A DNA stretch of 64,000 nucleotides, from the NCBI GenBank assembly GCA_013112535.1, contig JABFGI010000001.1, positions 517,243 through 581,242 on the forward strand, in the 5' to 3' direction. This DNA comes from Pseudomonadota bacterium. Its GTDB lineage: Bacteria; Pseudomonadota; Gammaproteobacteria; Eutrophobiales; Eutrophobiaceae. Shown piece after piece: positions 25,491 to 36,383 of the stretch. Below the pieces are notes generated by a model. It searched no databases, was not told the DNA's origin, and worked only from the letters and a program-made list of their open reading frames with translations. The translations under genes and the position numbers were made by a program. Position 1 is the first letter of the stretch. Each line of letters opens with the position of its first letter.

Positions 25491-26051
25491 ATGGGTGATA
25501 GATTGTCCAGGATCTATACTAGAACTGGTGACGATGGCACAACAGGTCTTGCTAATGGTAACCGAGTTGATAAATCAAGTATTCGCATTGAAGTTATAGG
25601 TAACCTTGATGAACTGAATAGTTTGATTGGAGTTATTGAAGCGAGTGATATACCCAGTGATATTTCAGGATACTTATTAAATATACAACACCGCTTATTT
25701 GATATAGGCGGTGAGATTGCAACACCGGGTAATGCGGTCACTGCACCTGAAAGCATTATCAGACTTGAAGAGTTAATAGACTCGTATAATGAAGACTTAC
25801 CCACGTTAAAGGAATTTATTTTACCGGGAGGCTCATTATCTGCTTCACTTTGTCATCTTGCCAGAAGTGTTTGTCGTCGTTGTGAAAGAAGTCTTGTGGA
25901 ATTAAGCCGTACAGAATACTTAAATCCAGAGTCCCTGCATTATATTAACCGTCTATCTGATTTATTATTTGTTTTAGCAAGAGCCTTAAACCAGGGGAAA
26001 GGTGGAAAAGAAATACTTTGGGACAGTGAAAGGTTAAAACGTTCGGTTTAA
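25491..26051 (+). CDS. pduO: PduO-type ATP:cob(I)alamin adenosyltransferase
   Basis: 186 residues of the PduO/MMAB family, which transfers adenosyl from ATP to cob(I)alamin to make coenzyme B12. The ATP site IYTRTGDDGTTGL is at 8-20; the subunit-interface motif FILPGGS and the Arg-rich helix HLARSVCRRCERSL follow near 110-140; the C-terminal NRLSDLLFVLARALN is typical. Third gene of the riboswitch-led operon, 23 bases after the DUF6580 gene with GGAAG ahead. It completes uptake and activation of B12. It converges with the aspartic protease gene, one base apart. Confidence 0.93.
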   Translation: MGDRLSRIYTRTGDDGTTGLANGNRVDKSSIRIEVIGNLDELNSLIGVIEASDIPSDISGYLLNIQHRLFDIGGEIATPGNAVTAPESIIRLEELIDSYNEDLPTLKEFILPGGSLSASLCHLARSVCRRCERSLVELSRTEYLNPESLHYINRLSDLLFVLARALNQGKGGKEILWDSERLKRSV

Positions 26052-26052
26052 T

Positions 26053-26715
26053 TTAATATTTTTTTTGTAATTCCATTATTCTTCCTTCACGTTTCATGTC
26101 TAGTTTCCCTAAAAAAGACATTCCCAATAATGTTGTAACAGGAAAGTCGCCTTCATGAACTGCTCCTTTAACATTACGTAACTCTATATCGCCTACTTTT
26201 ACTTTCTTTAAATTAATAATATATATTTCACTCGTTCCTGAAGCTGTATTAGATAAACCTTTTTTTCCAATTAGTTTGTAGTCAATGCCCAGCTTTTTAG
26301 CAATATTACTATTCATTGAAACCAGTGTTGCGCCTGTATCAACGACAAATGCGACATGAGAGCCATTGATAGTCCCGCTAATGTTATACATGCCTGCGGA
26401 ATCTGGAGTTACGATTAGTTTCTTGCCTTCAGTAGCTGGAGCAAAGTTGCCGCCTATATGAGAACCTAATAAATAAGTTTTCTGTTCCCCGTTAATTTCA
26501 ATTATGGCTTCTTTGCTATTTGATTCAATAAGTAGTGCGCCTTCAGGACTTTTCATTCCTTTCTTTAGAACACGTTGTTTGCCATCTATTGTTACGATAG
26601 CTTTGTTTTTGAATAAACCGTTGATGATTATTTTTTCAATGGCAGATGAGTTCTGCATGCCAGATAAAAATATTATGCTTGCGAGTATGGTTGCAATGCT
26701 ATTTTGTTTTATCAT
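26053..26715 (-). CDS. Periplasmic retropepsin-like aspartic protease (clan AA)
   Basis: 220 residues with a signal peptide (about 1-25). The C-terminal half (about 110-220) is a single retropepsin-like domain: active site VVDTGAT with D126, then LGIDY, the flap region and TTLLGMSFLGKL. This matches the TIGR02281-type bacterial aspartic proteases, thought to work as dimers in the envelope; substrates are mostly unknown. The N-terminal half (30-100) is a beta-rich domain with IDGKQRVLKKG. It follows gluQRS on the same strand by 44 bases. Confidence 0.82.
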   Translation of the reverse strand: MIKQNSIATILASIIFLSGMQNSSAIEKIIINGLFKNKAIVTIDGKQRVLKKGMKSPEGALLIESNSKEAIIEINGEQKTYLLGSHIGGNFAPATEGKKLIVTPDSAGMYNISGTINGSHVAFVVDTGATLVSMNSNIAKKLGIDYKLIGKKGLSNTASGTSEIYIINLKKVKVGDIELRNVKGAVHEGDFPVTTLLGMSFLGKLDMKREGRIMELQKKY

Positions 26716-26759
26716 GTCTTTTTTTCTAAATATCAGGTTTAAGTATAGGGGAATTTTAA

Positions 26760-27674
26760 TTACCTATTAAGACAGGCATTATCAGAAACTATTATTTCTT
26801 TTTCCTTTGGAAGATTATCAGGTTTCCAGTTTTTAATAGCCCAATCTAATATTGATTCGACATCATTGGTCAGTGATAGTTTTGGCGGTTTTTGACCTAA
26901 AAAATCTAGTGCGTTGTATAATACTTTTTCTGGGGCACTCAAAGTCACAGAATCTACCTCATCAGATTTACTGATCTTTTTGCCAGATTTATCGATTGCA
27001 ATAGGTAAGTGTAGGTAAAGAGGGGTAATAAAGTTTAACTTTTTCTGTAAGTACACCTGTCTTGGCGTTGATTCAAGCAAATCAATGCCACGCACTATCT
27101 GGGAAATATTTTGTTCGGCATCATCGACAACAGTTGCCAGGTGATAAGCAAAAATATTATCAGCACGTTTTATGATGAAATCGCCAATTTTTGATTCAAG
27201 GCGTTGCGTAAAATTTCCCTGTAGAAGGTCAAAAATACCTGTTTTATTATTGTCTGTTTTTATTCTTATCGAACATGCAGTTTGATCTGGCTTAATTCCA
27301 TTCCGGCATGTACCTGGATATGGTTTATGAGCAGTAGTTTTACGGCTACACGAACAGGGAAATGTGACGTTTGATGACTGAAGCTTATCCAGTGCAGACT
27401 GATATAAATCAAACCGATGGCTTTGGTAAACAACATTTTCATCCCAATACAGACCTAAGCGTTCCAGTTGCTCGAGTATAATTTTATCAGTGCCGGGAAC
27501 AGAACGTATCAGGTCAACGTCGTCAATGCGAACCAACCATTTTCCTTTATTGCTTTTTGCCTGCAGAAAGCTGCCGAGAGCAGCGATGATGGAACCGAAG
27601 TGAAGAGGGCCGCTTGGCGTTGGTGCAAAGCGGCCACGATAGTCTGAATTATTTTTCGTGTTATCGATTAAAAT
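26760..27674 (-). CDS. gluQ: Glutamyl-Q tRNA(Asp) synthetase with a non-canonical (ATT or ATC) start
   Basis: About 304 residues if begun at ATT 27674. GluQ-RS glutamylates queuosine-34 of tRNA(Asp). Seen: the HIGH-like motif in RFAPTPSGPLHFGS (15-28), zinc site C107-x-C109 with Y119 and C123 (CSCSR, YPGTC), and the KMSKS-like GKKISKS near 231-237. A later TTG at 27536 would drop the HIGH motif and cannot be the functional start. Between the in-frame dksA stop (27680-27678) and that motif there is no ATG, GTG or TTG; only ATT (27674), ATC (27668) or weaker codons are available. No good Shine-Dalgarno sequence is seen, so coupling to dksA is likely. The full length fits E. coli GluQ. Confidence 0.88.
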   Translation of the reverse strand: MLIDNTKNNSDYRGRFAPTPSGPLHFGSIIAALGSFLQAKSNKGKWLVRIDDVDLIRSVPGTDKIILEQLERLGLYWDENVVYQSHRFDLYQSALDKLQSSNVTFPCSCSRKTTAHKPYPGTCRNGIKPDQTACSIRIKTDNNKTGIFDLLQGNFTQRLESKIGDFIIKRADNIFAYHLATVVDDAEQNISQIVRGIDLLESTPRQVYLQKKLNFITPLYLHLPIAIDKSGKKISKSDEVDSVTLSAPEKVLYNALDFLGQKPPKLSLTNDVESILDWAIKNWKPDNLPKEKEIIVSDNACLNR

Positions 27675-27677
27675 AGA

Positions 27678-28442
27678 TTAACCAAGTTGACGTTCTTTTA
27701 TTTCATCCAGCGTTTTACAATCAATACAAAGTGTTGCTGTTGGCCGGGCTTCCAGACGACGCACACCAATTTCTATTCCACAAACTTCACAGTAACCATA
27801 ATCGCCAGCATCAAGAGCGACGATCGCTTCTTCGATCTTTCTGATTAGTTTTCTTTCCCTGTCACGCGTTCGTAGCTCAAGAGAAAATTCTTCTTCCTGA
27901 GTTGCCCGGTCATTTGGATCGGGGAAGTTTGATGCTTCATCCTGCATATGATGCACGGTGCGATCGACTTCAGCCATTAAATCACTTTTCCATGCGTTAA
28001 GTAATTCACGGAAATGAGCGGATTGCTCTTCGCCCATATATTCTTCGCCTTTCTTTTCCTTATAAGCAGATATCTTTGCTTTTTTTGTCGTTTTGGTTTT
28101 TAGTTCAGTTACTTTCTTCGTCATTATCTCTTTGTTCTTCTTGGAAGTTGTTTTCTTGACAGGCTTTTTGGCCTTTGTTTTTTTCTTAGCGGCAGTTTTC
28201 TTTTTAACCGCTGTTTTTTTACTAACTTTCTTTTTAGTAGGCACTTTTTTCTTTGCAGTTTTCTTTTTACTAACTTTCTTTTTAGTAGGCACTTTTTTCT
28301 TTGCAGTTTTCTTTTTTGCCGTTTTTTTGCTTGTTTTTTTAGACGATACTTTCTTCTTGGCAACCTTTTTCTTTAAAGGCACCTTCTTTTTTGTCGTTTT
28401 TTTCTTCGCTGTTTTTTTAGCTGTTTTCTTCTTGGCAGCCAT
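27678..28442 (-). CDS. dksA: DksA transcription factor with a long Lys-rich histone H1-like N-terminal arm
   Basis: 254 residues from ATG 28442, chosen because GGAG lies 7 bases before it; an upstream ATG at 28475 lacks this. The C-terminal 140 residues are ordinary DksA, the (p)ppGpp cofactor of RNA polymerase: coiled-coil tip FPDPNDRATQEEEF, zinc finger C218-x2-C221-x17-C239-x2-C242, RRLEARPTATLC. The first about 105 residues are more than half Lys with Ala, Thr, Val, Pro (units such as TAKKKVPTKKKVSKKK), like histone H1 tails. An internal ATG at 28124 with AGAG upstream would give a 148-residue normal-length DksA. Gene order queF-cysZ-dksA-gluQRS, all on one strand. Confidence 0.92.
   Translation of the reverse strand: MAAKKKTAKKTAKKKTTKKKVPLKKKVAKKKVSSKKTSKKTAKKKTAKKKVPTKKKVSKKKTAKKKVPTKKKVSKKTAVKKKTAAKKKTKAKKPVKKTTSKKNKEIMTKKVTELKTKTTKKAKISAYKEKKGEEYMGEEQSAHFRELLNAWKSDLMAEVDRTVHHMQDEASNFPDPNDRATQEEEFSLELRTRDRERKLIRKIEEAIVALDAGDYGYCEVCGIEIGVRRLEARPTATLCIDCKTLDEIKERQLG
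28221..28316 (-). repeat. dksA: Two exact 48-base tandem units inside dksA
   Basis: Positions 28221-28268 and 28269-28316 are identical 48-base units encoding 16 residues each of the Lys-rich arm (about KKTAKKKVPTKKKVS). Identity at the DNA level points to recent slippage or duplication, so arm length may vary between strains. Confidence 0.85.
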
Positions 28443-28523
28443 AGCCTGTCTCCGCCTAATAAAATCAGCGTGCATCTATACCAGAAAGGTACAGTTGAAG
28501 CAATTCTGAATTAATTAATTGAG

Positions 28524-29252
28524 TCATGATTTTAGTTCTGGATGTTCTACAACCATGCGTGTTGCACCAGCAACCGCCACAGGCATGGCGATAAAATTAA
28601 TAACCGGAATCATGGTTAGTAACATTACACCTGAGCCAAAACCAAAGGCAAGCTGGCGGTTTGACGCAAATTTCTCACGTTGTTGTTTAAAAAGAATATC
28701 ATGGTTTCCCATAGGATAGTCACCATATTCAAGTGTCAGCATCCAGGCAGTAAATAAAAACCATATTAAAGGTGCGGCAATATTCACCATCGGTATGATA
28801 AATATGATTAGTAAAGGTAACGCCCGAATTACAAAATATAATAATTTTTGAAATTCTGATTTAATCGAAATAATAATAATTTGCAGTAAGGACTGATTAT
28901 TGGCGGCTTCTAATTCTTGTCCGGTAAGGTTCCTTTCAACAGCTTCTGCCAGAAAACCATTAAAAGGGGCTCCAATTAAATTGGCAATAATTGAAAAACA
29001 AAAAAAGACTATCGTCAGAGAAATAATGACGAACAGTGGCCACAATATCCAGGTCCAGCCTTCCAGCCATGGGAACTGCAAAATTAACCAGTCTATAAAA
29101 TTATTTAGTGAACTTGCTCCATAAATAATAGCAGCAGCAAACAAAAACGAATTGATGAGTAAGGGAATGAGTACGTACAGGCGAATACCAGGTTTTAGAA
29201 TTAATTTAAATCCTGATAGCAAATACTTAAAACCTTGAGAGAATTGCTTCAT
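28524..29252 (-). CDS. cysZ: Sulfate transporter CysZ
   Basis: 242-residue CysZ family inner-membrane protein that lets sulfate in for cysteine synthesis. Four main hydrophobic stretches (about 25-50, 65-95, 140-175 and 205-230). The block FSIIANLIGAPFNGFLAEAVE, with the NxIxAPFN signature, and the C-terminal GSGVMLLTMIPVINFIAMPVAVAGAT are diagnostic. It starts 6 bases after the queF stop and lies 81 bases before dksA, so it is probably in one transcript with queF. Confidence 0.9.
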   Translation of the reverse strand: MKQFSQGFKYLLSGFKLILKPGIRLYVLIPLLINSFLFAAAIIYGASSLNNFIDWLILQFPWLEGWTWILWPLFVIISLTIVFFCFSIIANLIGAPFNGFLAEAVERNLTGQELEAANNQSLLQIIIISIKSEFQKLLYFVIRALPLLIIFIIPMVNIAAPLIWFLFTAWMLTLEYGDYPMGNHDILFKQQREKFASNRQLAFGFGSGVMLLTMIPVINFIAMPVAVAGATRMVVEHPELKS

Positions 29253-29258
29253 TTGAAA

Positions 29259-29648
29259 CTATGGCAATGCAACAACAGTGGCAGGCTGCCATCCTTCCAT
29301 TCTATGTTCGGCAACAACGCTGGTGTAAATTCCGCCACGTACATTAAATTTTGCCGTAAGACGCATGAATCGAGGAGATGTTGTAGCAACTAAATCATCT
29401 AAAATCTTGTTGGTTACTGCCTCATGAAATGCGCCCTGGTCACGAAAAGTAACAATATAGAGTTTTAATGCTTTTAGTTCTACGCAAAGCTGATCGGGAA
29501 CGTATTCTAATTCAAGTAACGCGAAATCAGGTTGCCCTGTTTTAGGGCATAAACAAGTAAATTCAGGTATATCGATTTTAATCGTGAAATCACGTTCTGG
29601 TGCCGGGTTTGGAAATGTTTCAAGTGTTTCTTTTTCTTGCTTAGACAT
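29259..29648 (-). CDS. queF: NADPH-dependent 7-cyano-7-deazaguanine reductase
   Basis: 129 residues, the short (YkvM-type) QueF that reduces preQ0 to preQ1 in queuosine synthesis. The catalytic motif [11 protein letters not shown] is at 31-41, with C34 the thioimide nucleophile and D41 the acid; [20 protein letters not shown] carries the substrate-binding Glu and His. First gene of a minus-strand run whose fourth gene, gluQRS, acts on queuosine-containing tRNA. It is divergent from smc. Confidence 0.94.
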   Translation of the reverse strand: MSKQEKETLETFPNPAPERDFTIKIDIPEFTCLCPKTGQPDFALLELEYVPDQLCVELKALKLYIVTFRDQGAFHEAVTNKILDDLVATTSPRFMRLTAKFNVRGGIYTSVVAEHRMEGWQPATVVALP

Positions 29649-29690
29649 TCAAAATTCTCTATTTTCAGGGCGTAAACTTCCGATAAGATA

Positions 29691-29707
29691 GAACATTGAT
29701 AATGTTC
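29691..29707. promoter_or_regulatory. Perfect palindrome between queF and smc
   Basis: GAACATT-GAT-AATGTTC is a perfect 7-base inverted repeat 43 bases upstream of queF. It could be an operator or a short hairpin in the queF leader. It does not match a preQ1 riboswitch. Confidence 0.3.
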
Positions 29708-29844
29708 AGGCAAGACAAATCCTTGTTTTTTTTATTATTTATTAAATTTAATAAAAACAGTAATATATAGAATATTCTTAATGTTATTTATAGAATTAAT
29801 TTACGCTTGGACAGAGGACTTAATCTCTAGTATTGTTACGCCCC

Positions 29845-32800
29845 ATGCGTTTATGCAATATAAAACTTTCAGGCTTCAAATCGTTCGTAGATCCAACAAA
29901 TCTCATTATTCCAGGCAGCCTTGTTGGTGTCGTTGGTCCTAATGGTTGTGGTAAATCGAATATTATCGATGCAGTGACCTGGGTCATGGGGGAAAGCTCG
30001 GCAAAACACCTTCGTGGTGAATCAATGACTGATGTTATTTTCAGTGGCTCCAGTGCTCGTCAACCCGTTGGACAAGCGTCAGTAGAACTGGTTTTTGATA
30101 ATTCCGAGAAAAAATTGGGTGGTCAATATGCCAGTTACAATGAAATTTCTGTCAAACGTCAAATTAATAGAGACGCTGTTTCTACCTATTTTCTAAATGG
30201 TACAAGATGCCGCCGCCGAGATATTACCGCTATCTTTCTCGGCACTGGTTTAGGCCCGCGTAGTTACGCCATCATTGAACAGGGCATGATTTCCAGATTA
30301 ATTGATGCTAAACCTGAAGAATTACGAGTCTATATTGAAGAAGCTGCAGGAATTTCTAAATATCGTGAACGGCGCCGTGAGACTGAAAACCGTATCAAAC
30401 ATACCAAAGAAAATATTGAACGTTTAACAGATATTCGCGAAGAACTGGAAAAACAATTAAATCATTTACAACGTCAGGCAAAAGCAGCCGAAAAATATAA
30501 AACATTTAAAGAAGAACAACGAAAACTAAGTTCTGAGTTGTTGGCACTAAACTGGCGTGATTTGAACAATGAAATGAGTGAGCTGAAAGAATCTGCAGGT
30601 AAACGTGAGAATACTGTTGAAGCTGCAATTGCTAAAGTTCGTGAAACTGAAGCTGAAATCGAAAAACAACGCGAAGGATTAAGCGAAGCGAACCAACACT
30701 TTAATAACATGCAGTCTGAGTTTTATAAAGTCGGTAGCGATATTTCAAGCTATGAACAAAAACTGCAACATACCCGTGAAAAAATCGCGACGATAGAGTC
30801 GGAATTGGAGAAAGTACGTCAAACGCATGCCGATACTGTTAGGCAGCATGAACAGGATAAAGCTGAATACGAAAAACTGCTTGCCGAGTTAAATAATCTG
30901 GAACCAAAACTTAGTGGTTCACGCGATGAAAGTAATAAAGCTTATGAGATTTTAAATCAGGCTGAAGAAGCCATGCAAAGCTGGCAGGCAGAATGGGATG
31001 CGTTTAATGAATCGTATTCTGAATTTACTCGCCAGGGTCAAGTCGACAAGACTCGCTTGGAACATCTTGAATTTGGCCTTGAAGAATTAGCTGAACGCCG
31101 GATTCAATTAGAACAGGAAATAACAAAGTTTGAACAGTCTGATCTGAATAATATGATCGAGACTTTAACCAAATCTTTAACAAGCGAAGAAGAAAAACAG
31201 CGTGTATTAGCTGATGATCATGTCGAGAAACAAAATACAGTTAAGGATTATCGAGAAAAAGTCAGAACACTCTCGTCGCAACTTAATTCGGCACGGCAGG
31301 AATATCAGCGTTTGAATGGGCGTCTTACTTCTCTGGAGACACTGCAACAATCTGTATTAGAAGATAATCAGGAACTAACTGACTGGTTAAAAGAAAATGA
31401 TCTTGATCAGCAACAACGATTATCTCAATCAATTAAAGTGAATCCAAAGTGGACCCATGCTCTGGAATCTGTTCTTGGCGTTCATCTCCATGATATTTGT
31501 ATTGAAGATCTTGATAGCTATATTAATAATCTGGAAAATGCGCCTGGTAAATTTGGCTTAATGAACACGAGCAATTCAAATGTTTCGTCTGATGTAAAAC
31601 CTTTCCCAAGGCTGATAGAGCAAATCACGACAGACATGCGTATCCCATCTCTGTTGGAAAATATTTATCTGGCAGACTCTACTGAAGAAGCAATGAGCAT
31701 GTTGTCAAATTTGTCGGCAGGTCAAAGTATTGTTACTGAAAAAGGGATGTGGTTAAGTCATGACTGGGTCATGGTTAATAATGCCAGTGATGTAAATGAT
31801 AGTGTTTTAAATCGTGAAGAAGAGATCTGTTCGCTAAAAGCCGAGCTTGAAAAAAGGCAAAACGAAATACATTCGCTTGAGGCTGAATTAAAAACAACGG
31901 AAGAAAACCTTGAACAAGTTGAATCATCATTAAATGAACAACAATCTTTATCAACCCGGCAGCAACAAAGTATTTCTGATATTCGGGAAAAGCTGGCGTC
32001 TACACAAACTCAGGCAGAGCAGCAATCGATACGTCATCAGGAGTATCTCGAAGAATTGAGCGAAAATCGAGAACAATCAGAATCAGATAAAGAAGAAATT
32101 GATGTTATAAAACAACGCAAACTATCTGTTGATGAAGACAATAAACAGTTTGTTCAGCAACGAGAAGAATTGTCTAATGTTAGAGAAAAGCATCGTGAAT
32201 CATTAAATGCAGCAAAAAATTCCTGGCAGGAAACGCATAATGAAAGTCATGGTATAGCCTTGCAAGTTGAATCCTATAGCTCGCGTAGAGCTTCCTATGA
32301 ACAAGCTATTAAACGAAACGATATACAGGTTACTCACCTTGCTAACAGGTTGTCTGAACTGGAAAAAAACCTGTCCGAAAATCAATTTCCTGTGAAAGAA
32401 ATACAGGAAAAAATTGAAGCTTGCTTGAAAGATAAAGTACATGCAGAAAAAAACCTCGGTGATGCACGCACAAGTGTTCAGACAATTGAAGCTGGCATGA
32501 GAGAGCTTGAGCAAAACAGACATAAATTCGAACAGGATTTGGAAGGTTTACGAGCTGATTTGGAAAAAGCACGATTAGGCGTAAATAGTTGTCAGGTTAG
32601 ACTTGAAACTGTTGAAGGGCAATTAAATGCTGAAGATCATGATGCTAAAGAATTACTTGAAGCAATGGAAGAAGGTGCAAATCAGGAAGATTGGACAACT
32701 CAATTAGAGGCGCTGGAACGTAAAATAACACGGCTGGGTCCGATTAACCTTGCCGCAATTGATGAGTTTACACAAAACTCAGAACGTAAAACCTATCTTG

Positions 32801-33351
32801 ATAGTCAACATAAAGATCTGATTGATGCATTATCGACACTTGAAAATGCGATCAGCAAGATTGACAAAGAAACAAGAACGCGCTTTAAAGAAACATTTGA
32901 TGAGCTAAATAAAAATATCAAGGAAATGTTTCCCATATTATTCGGGGGAGGGCATGCTTATCTCGAATTAACAGGCGAAGATTTATTACAAACCGGTGTT
33001 GCTATCATGGCACGGCCGCCAGGCAAGAAAAACAGTAGTATTCATCTGTTGTCGGGTGGCGAAAAAGCGTTGACTGCAGTATCACTTGTATTCTCTATAT
33101 TTAAACTAAACCCGGCACCTTTTTGTATTCTTGACGAAGTAGATGCGCCTCTTGATGATACGAATGTAGGGCGTTTTAGTAATCTGGTTAAATCAATGTC
33201 GGATGAAGTCCAGTTTATTTTTATTACGCATAACAAGATTACAATGGAAATCGCGAATCAACTTTTAGGAGTTACTATGCACGAAGCAGGTGTGTCACGG
33301 CTTGTGTCAGTTGATATGGATGAAGCTGTTGAGATGGCGGCAACTGCCTAA
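29845..33351 (+). CDS. smc: Chromosome segregation ATPase SMC
   Basis: 1168 residues from ATG 29845 (MRLCNIKLSGFKSF, the standard SMC opening); a TTG at 29833 is also in frame but less likely. Walker A GPNGCGKS is at 31-38. Two long coiled coils (about 165-500 and 660-1000) flank a hinge region. The C-terminal head has the signature LLSGGEKALTAVSL and Walker B FCILDEVDAPLDD. SMC forms the condensin-like ring that organises the chromosome with ScpA and ScpB; those are not in the window. Its presence in place of MukB argues against an enteric host. Followed by zipA and ligA. Confidence 0.96.
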   Translation: MRLCNIKLSGFKSFVDPTNLIIPGSLVGVVGPNGCGKSNIIDAVTWVMGESSAKHLRGESMTDVIFSGSSARQPVGQASVELVFDNSEKKLGGQYASYNEISVKRQINRDAVSTYFLNGTRCRRRDITAIFLGTGLGPRSYAIIEQGMISRLIDAKPEELRVYIEEAAGISKYRERRRETENRIKHTKENIERLTDIREELEKQLNHLQRQAKAAEKYKTFKEEQRKLSSELLALNWRDLNNEMSELKESAGKRENTVEAAIAKVRETEAEIEKQREGLSEANQHFNNMQSEFYKVGSDISSYEQKLQHTREKIATIESELEKVRQTHADTVRQHEQDKAEYEKLLAELNNLEPKLSGSRDESNKAYEILNQAEEAMQSWQAEWDAFNESYSEFTRQGQVDKTRLEHLEFGLEELAERRIQLEQEITKFEQSDLNNMIETLTKSLTSEEEKQRVLADDHVEKQNTVKDYREKVRTLSSQLNSARQEYQRLNGRLTSLETLQQSVLEDNQELTDWLKENDLDQQQRLSQSIKVNPKWTHALESVLGVHLHDICIEDLDSYINNLENAPGKFGLMNTSNSNVSSDVKPFPRLIEQITTDMRIPSLLENIYLADSTEEAMSMLSNLSAGQSIVTEKGMWLSHDWVMVNNASDVNDSVLNREEEICSLKAELEKRQNEIHSLEAELKTTEENLEQVESSLNEQQSLSTRQQQSISDIREKLASTQTQAEQQSIRHQEYLEELSENREQSESDKEEIDVIKQRKLSVDEDNKQFVQQREELSNVREKHRESLNAAKNSWQETHNESHGIALQVESYSSRRASYEQAIKRNDIQVTHLANRLSELEKNLSENQFPVKEIQEKIEACLKDKVHAEKNLGDARTSVQTIEAGMRELEQNRHKFEQDLEGLRADLEKARLGVNSCQVRLETVEGQLNAEDHDAKELLEAMEEGANQEDWTTQLEALERKITRLGPINLAAIDEFTQNSERKTYLDSQHKDLIDALSTLENAISKIDKETRTRFKETFDELNKNIKEMFPILFGGGHAYLELTGEDLLQTGVAIMARPPGKKNSSIHLLSGGEKALTAVSLVFSIFKLNPAPFCILDEVDAPLDDTNVGRFSNLVKSMSDEVQFIFITHNKITMEIANQLLGVTMHEAGVSRLVSVDMDEAVEMAATA

Positions 33352-33440
33352 GTATTACTTATGTTTTTCTCAGGCTTTGTCTGTCTGTTATAGTGATATT
33401 ATTTTATACTCTAATATAAATACCACGAGACAAAAGCGCC

Positions 33441-34346
33441 ATGGATAACTTGCGTCTTATACTGTTGATTATAGGTTGCCTTATCGTTTTGGGTATCTAC
33501 TTGTGGGAAATATTTAACAACAATAAACCCAAAAAAAGAACCGATATACTTAATGCTGTCGATGAAGTTCCAGACAGTCCAGTCTTTCCTCTTAATAGAA
33601 ATGAAACCATCGCAGATAATTTTCCTGCTGATGCTTTAGCAGATCTTGGTAGCTTATTAGCGCCATCTCATAACCGGAATTCAAGTATCGATGACAGCCG
33701 AGAGTCATTTCAACTTTCTAATACTGAAGAAACACTTGATGATGAAGTAGAAGTAGACTTGCCTCTTGAAATGAGTGTTAAAGATTATGAAGCCAGTATC
33801 GTTGAAAAAAATGAACCGGATATTTTTGCTGCAATTGAAGATGAGTCGGAAATAAAAGAAAATCTGAATGAAGATGTTCCTGCTTTTGAGGAAGTAGAAG
33901 AAGCTGAAGTTCCGGAAAACAATAAATCCAGTGAAGATTTACTGGTTTTATATATAACAAGTCCATCGCACATCTCTTTCAACGGTTTATCTATTAGTAA
34001 ATCGGCTGATGAAGTAGGCATGATTTACGGACATATGAATATTTTTCATCATTTTGGACCTGGTAAACTGCACTCAGGACAACCCTTGTTTAGTCTGGCA
34101 AATATGCATGAACCCGGATCATTTGACCTTGGCCGCATGGCAGACTTGAAAACAAAAGGACTTGCCGTCTTTATGTATTCGCCAGCTTCAATCGATGCAA
34201 CTGTTGTTTTTGAATTATTTCTAAATACGACCCAGCGTTTAGCTAAGCTATTAGGCGGAACAGTACGTACGGCAGATAATGAAGAATTAAATAATACTTC
34301 CATTTGTGCCCTTCGGGAAAAAGCAGAACTGCTTTCAGCTAATTAA
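33441..34346 (+). CDS. zipA: Cell division protein ZipA
   Basis: 301 residues. An N-terminal membrane anchor (about 4-23) is followed by a basic patch (NNNKPKKR), an acidic and Pro-poor linker (about 60-165), and a C-terminal FtsZ-binding domain (about 168-298) with LLVLYITSPSHISFNGLSI, MIYGHMNIFHHFG and SLANMHEPGSFDL. ZipA tethers FtsZ to the membrane early in division and is specific to gammaproteobacteria. The smc-zipA-ligA order is classical for the group. Confidence 0.95.
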   Translation: MDNLRLILLIIGCLIVLGIYLWEIFNNNKPKKRTDILNAVDEVPDSPVFPLNRNETIADNFPADALADLGSLLAPSHNRNSSIDDSRESFQLSNTEETLDDEVEVDLPLEMSVKDYEASIVEKNEPDIFAAIEDESEIKENLNEDVPAFEEVEEAEVPENNKSSEDLLVLYITSPSHISFNGLSISKSADEVGMIYGHMNIFHHFGPGKLHSGQPLFSLANMHEPGSFDLGRMADLKTKGLAVFMYSPASIDATVVFELFLNTTQRLAKLLGGTVRTADNEELNNTSICALREKAELLSAN

Positions 34347-34366
34347 TCATTGATTATTAAGAATAA

Positions 34367-36373
<2,007 letters not shown>

Positions 36374-36383
36374 GATATAGTTT

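Noticed and set aside
28221..28316. Tandem 48-base units as a possible CRISPR or other array
   Set aside because: Two direct copies without spacers, inside an open reading frame and coding for Lys-rich repeats.
28093..28509. 138-residue Phe-rich plus-strand frame
   Set aside because: It is the antisense of the Lys-rich arm of dksA (AAA codons read as TTT); no ribosome site and no family resemblance.
29649..29830. preQ1 riboswitch ahead of queF
   Set aside because: Looked for the AGAGGTTCTAGC-type core and found none; only a simple palindrome is present.
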